Source: Flavobacteriaceae bacterium | Lineage (GTDB): Bacteria > Bacteroidota > Bacteroidia > Flavobacteriales > Flavobacteriaceae | Assembly: GCA_947443815.1 (NCBI GenBank) | Contig: CANEXR010000169.1 | Span: 1 to 6,340 of the forward strand | Length of the DNA: 6,340 nucleotides | Reading direction: 5' to 3' | Shown here: piece by piece, positions 6,246 through 6,340 of the stretch | How the letters are laid out: each line of letters starts with the position of its first letter | How positions within the stretch are numbered: position 1 is the first letter of the stretch | The notes under the pieces: model-generated | Databases searched by the model: none | What the model was told of the DNA's origin: nothing | What the model saw: only the letters and a program-made list of their open reading frames with translations | Position numbers and translations under genes: made by a program

Positions 6246-6340
6246 AATAGAAATACTAGTAGAAAAATACTTTCAAGGAGAAACAAGTATAGCCGAAGAA
6301 AAAGAGTTGACGAATTATTTTTCCTCACCCAATGTTGCGC
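6232..6340 (+). CDS. N-terminus of a protein partnered with the sigma factor, possibly anti-sigma or membrane protein (3' truncated by window)
   Basis: The ATG at 6232 lies inside the end of the sigma factor gene in another frame, and the frame stays open to the window end, giving 36 residues. The visible part is acidic and helical and contains LVEKYFQGETSIAEEKELTNYFSSPNVA. A helix of the form KYFxGETSxxEExxLxxYFxS is often found at the N-terminus of Bacteroidota proteins encoded directly after ECF sigma factors, where it may contact the sigma factor. Overlap and orientation imply cotranslation with the sigma gene. The domain that would decide the function (membrane segment, zinc finger or other) lies outside the window, so the anti-sigma role is an inference. 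Confidence 0.75.
   Translation, partial: MEYTKIEILVEKYFQGETSIAEEKELTNYFSSPNVA

Overview
The window is AT-rich and reads as chromosomal DNA of a Bacteroidota species, most likely Flavobacterium or a close relative. The signs are an ECF-type sigma factor followed by a short-overlap membrane or anti-sigma-like gene, a Bacteroidota-style S41 lipoprotein peptidase with an acidic stretch right after the lipid cysteine, start regions without a clear Shine-Dalgarno sequence, and a TAnnTTTG-type promoter element. The genus is an inference from protein style and base composition.

Left part (1-1702, + strand): the end of a cobalamin nucleotide-loop assembly operon. It holds the C-terminus of CobT (activates the lower-ligand base), complete CobS (joins alpha-ribazole to adenosylcobinamide-GDP), and complete CobC (histidine phosphatase that removes the 5' phosphate). 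cobS and cobC overlap by 16 bases. A cobU-type gene probably lies upstream, outside the window.

Middle (1703-4153, + strand): a Bacteroidota promoter, a long cobalamin (AdoCbl) riboswitch and leader, then a 641-residue TonB-dependent outer-membrane receptor, very probably the B12 importer BtuB. The transcript ends at a strong, symmetrical hairpin that can serve both converging genes. Salvage and assembly (CobTSC) and import (BtuB) thus sit side by side, with the riboswitch placed so that it controls the receptor.

Right part (4168-6340): a - strand S41-family (C-terminal processing protease-like) lipoprotein with an intact Ser-Lys dyad. A 125-base divergent spacer follows, then a + strand ECF sigma factor that overlaps by 14 bases the start of a further gene cut by the window end.

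No mobile element, CRISPR array, tRNA or rRNA is visible. The genes are ordinary for this group and I see no undescribed multi-gene system. The most interesting signal is in the riboswitch leader: several mutually exclusive pairings can be read by eye and suggest how the switch may work.
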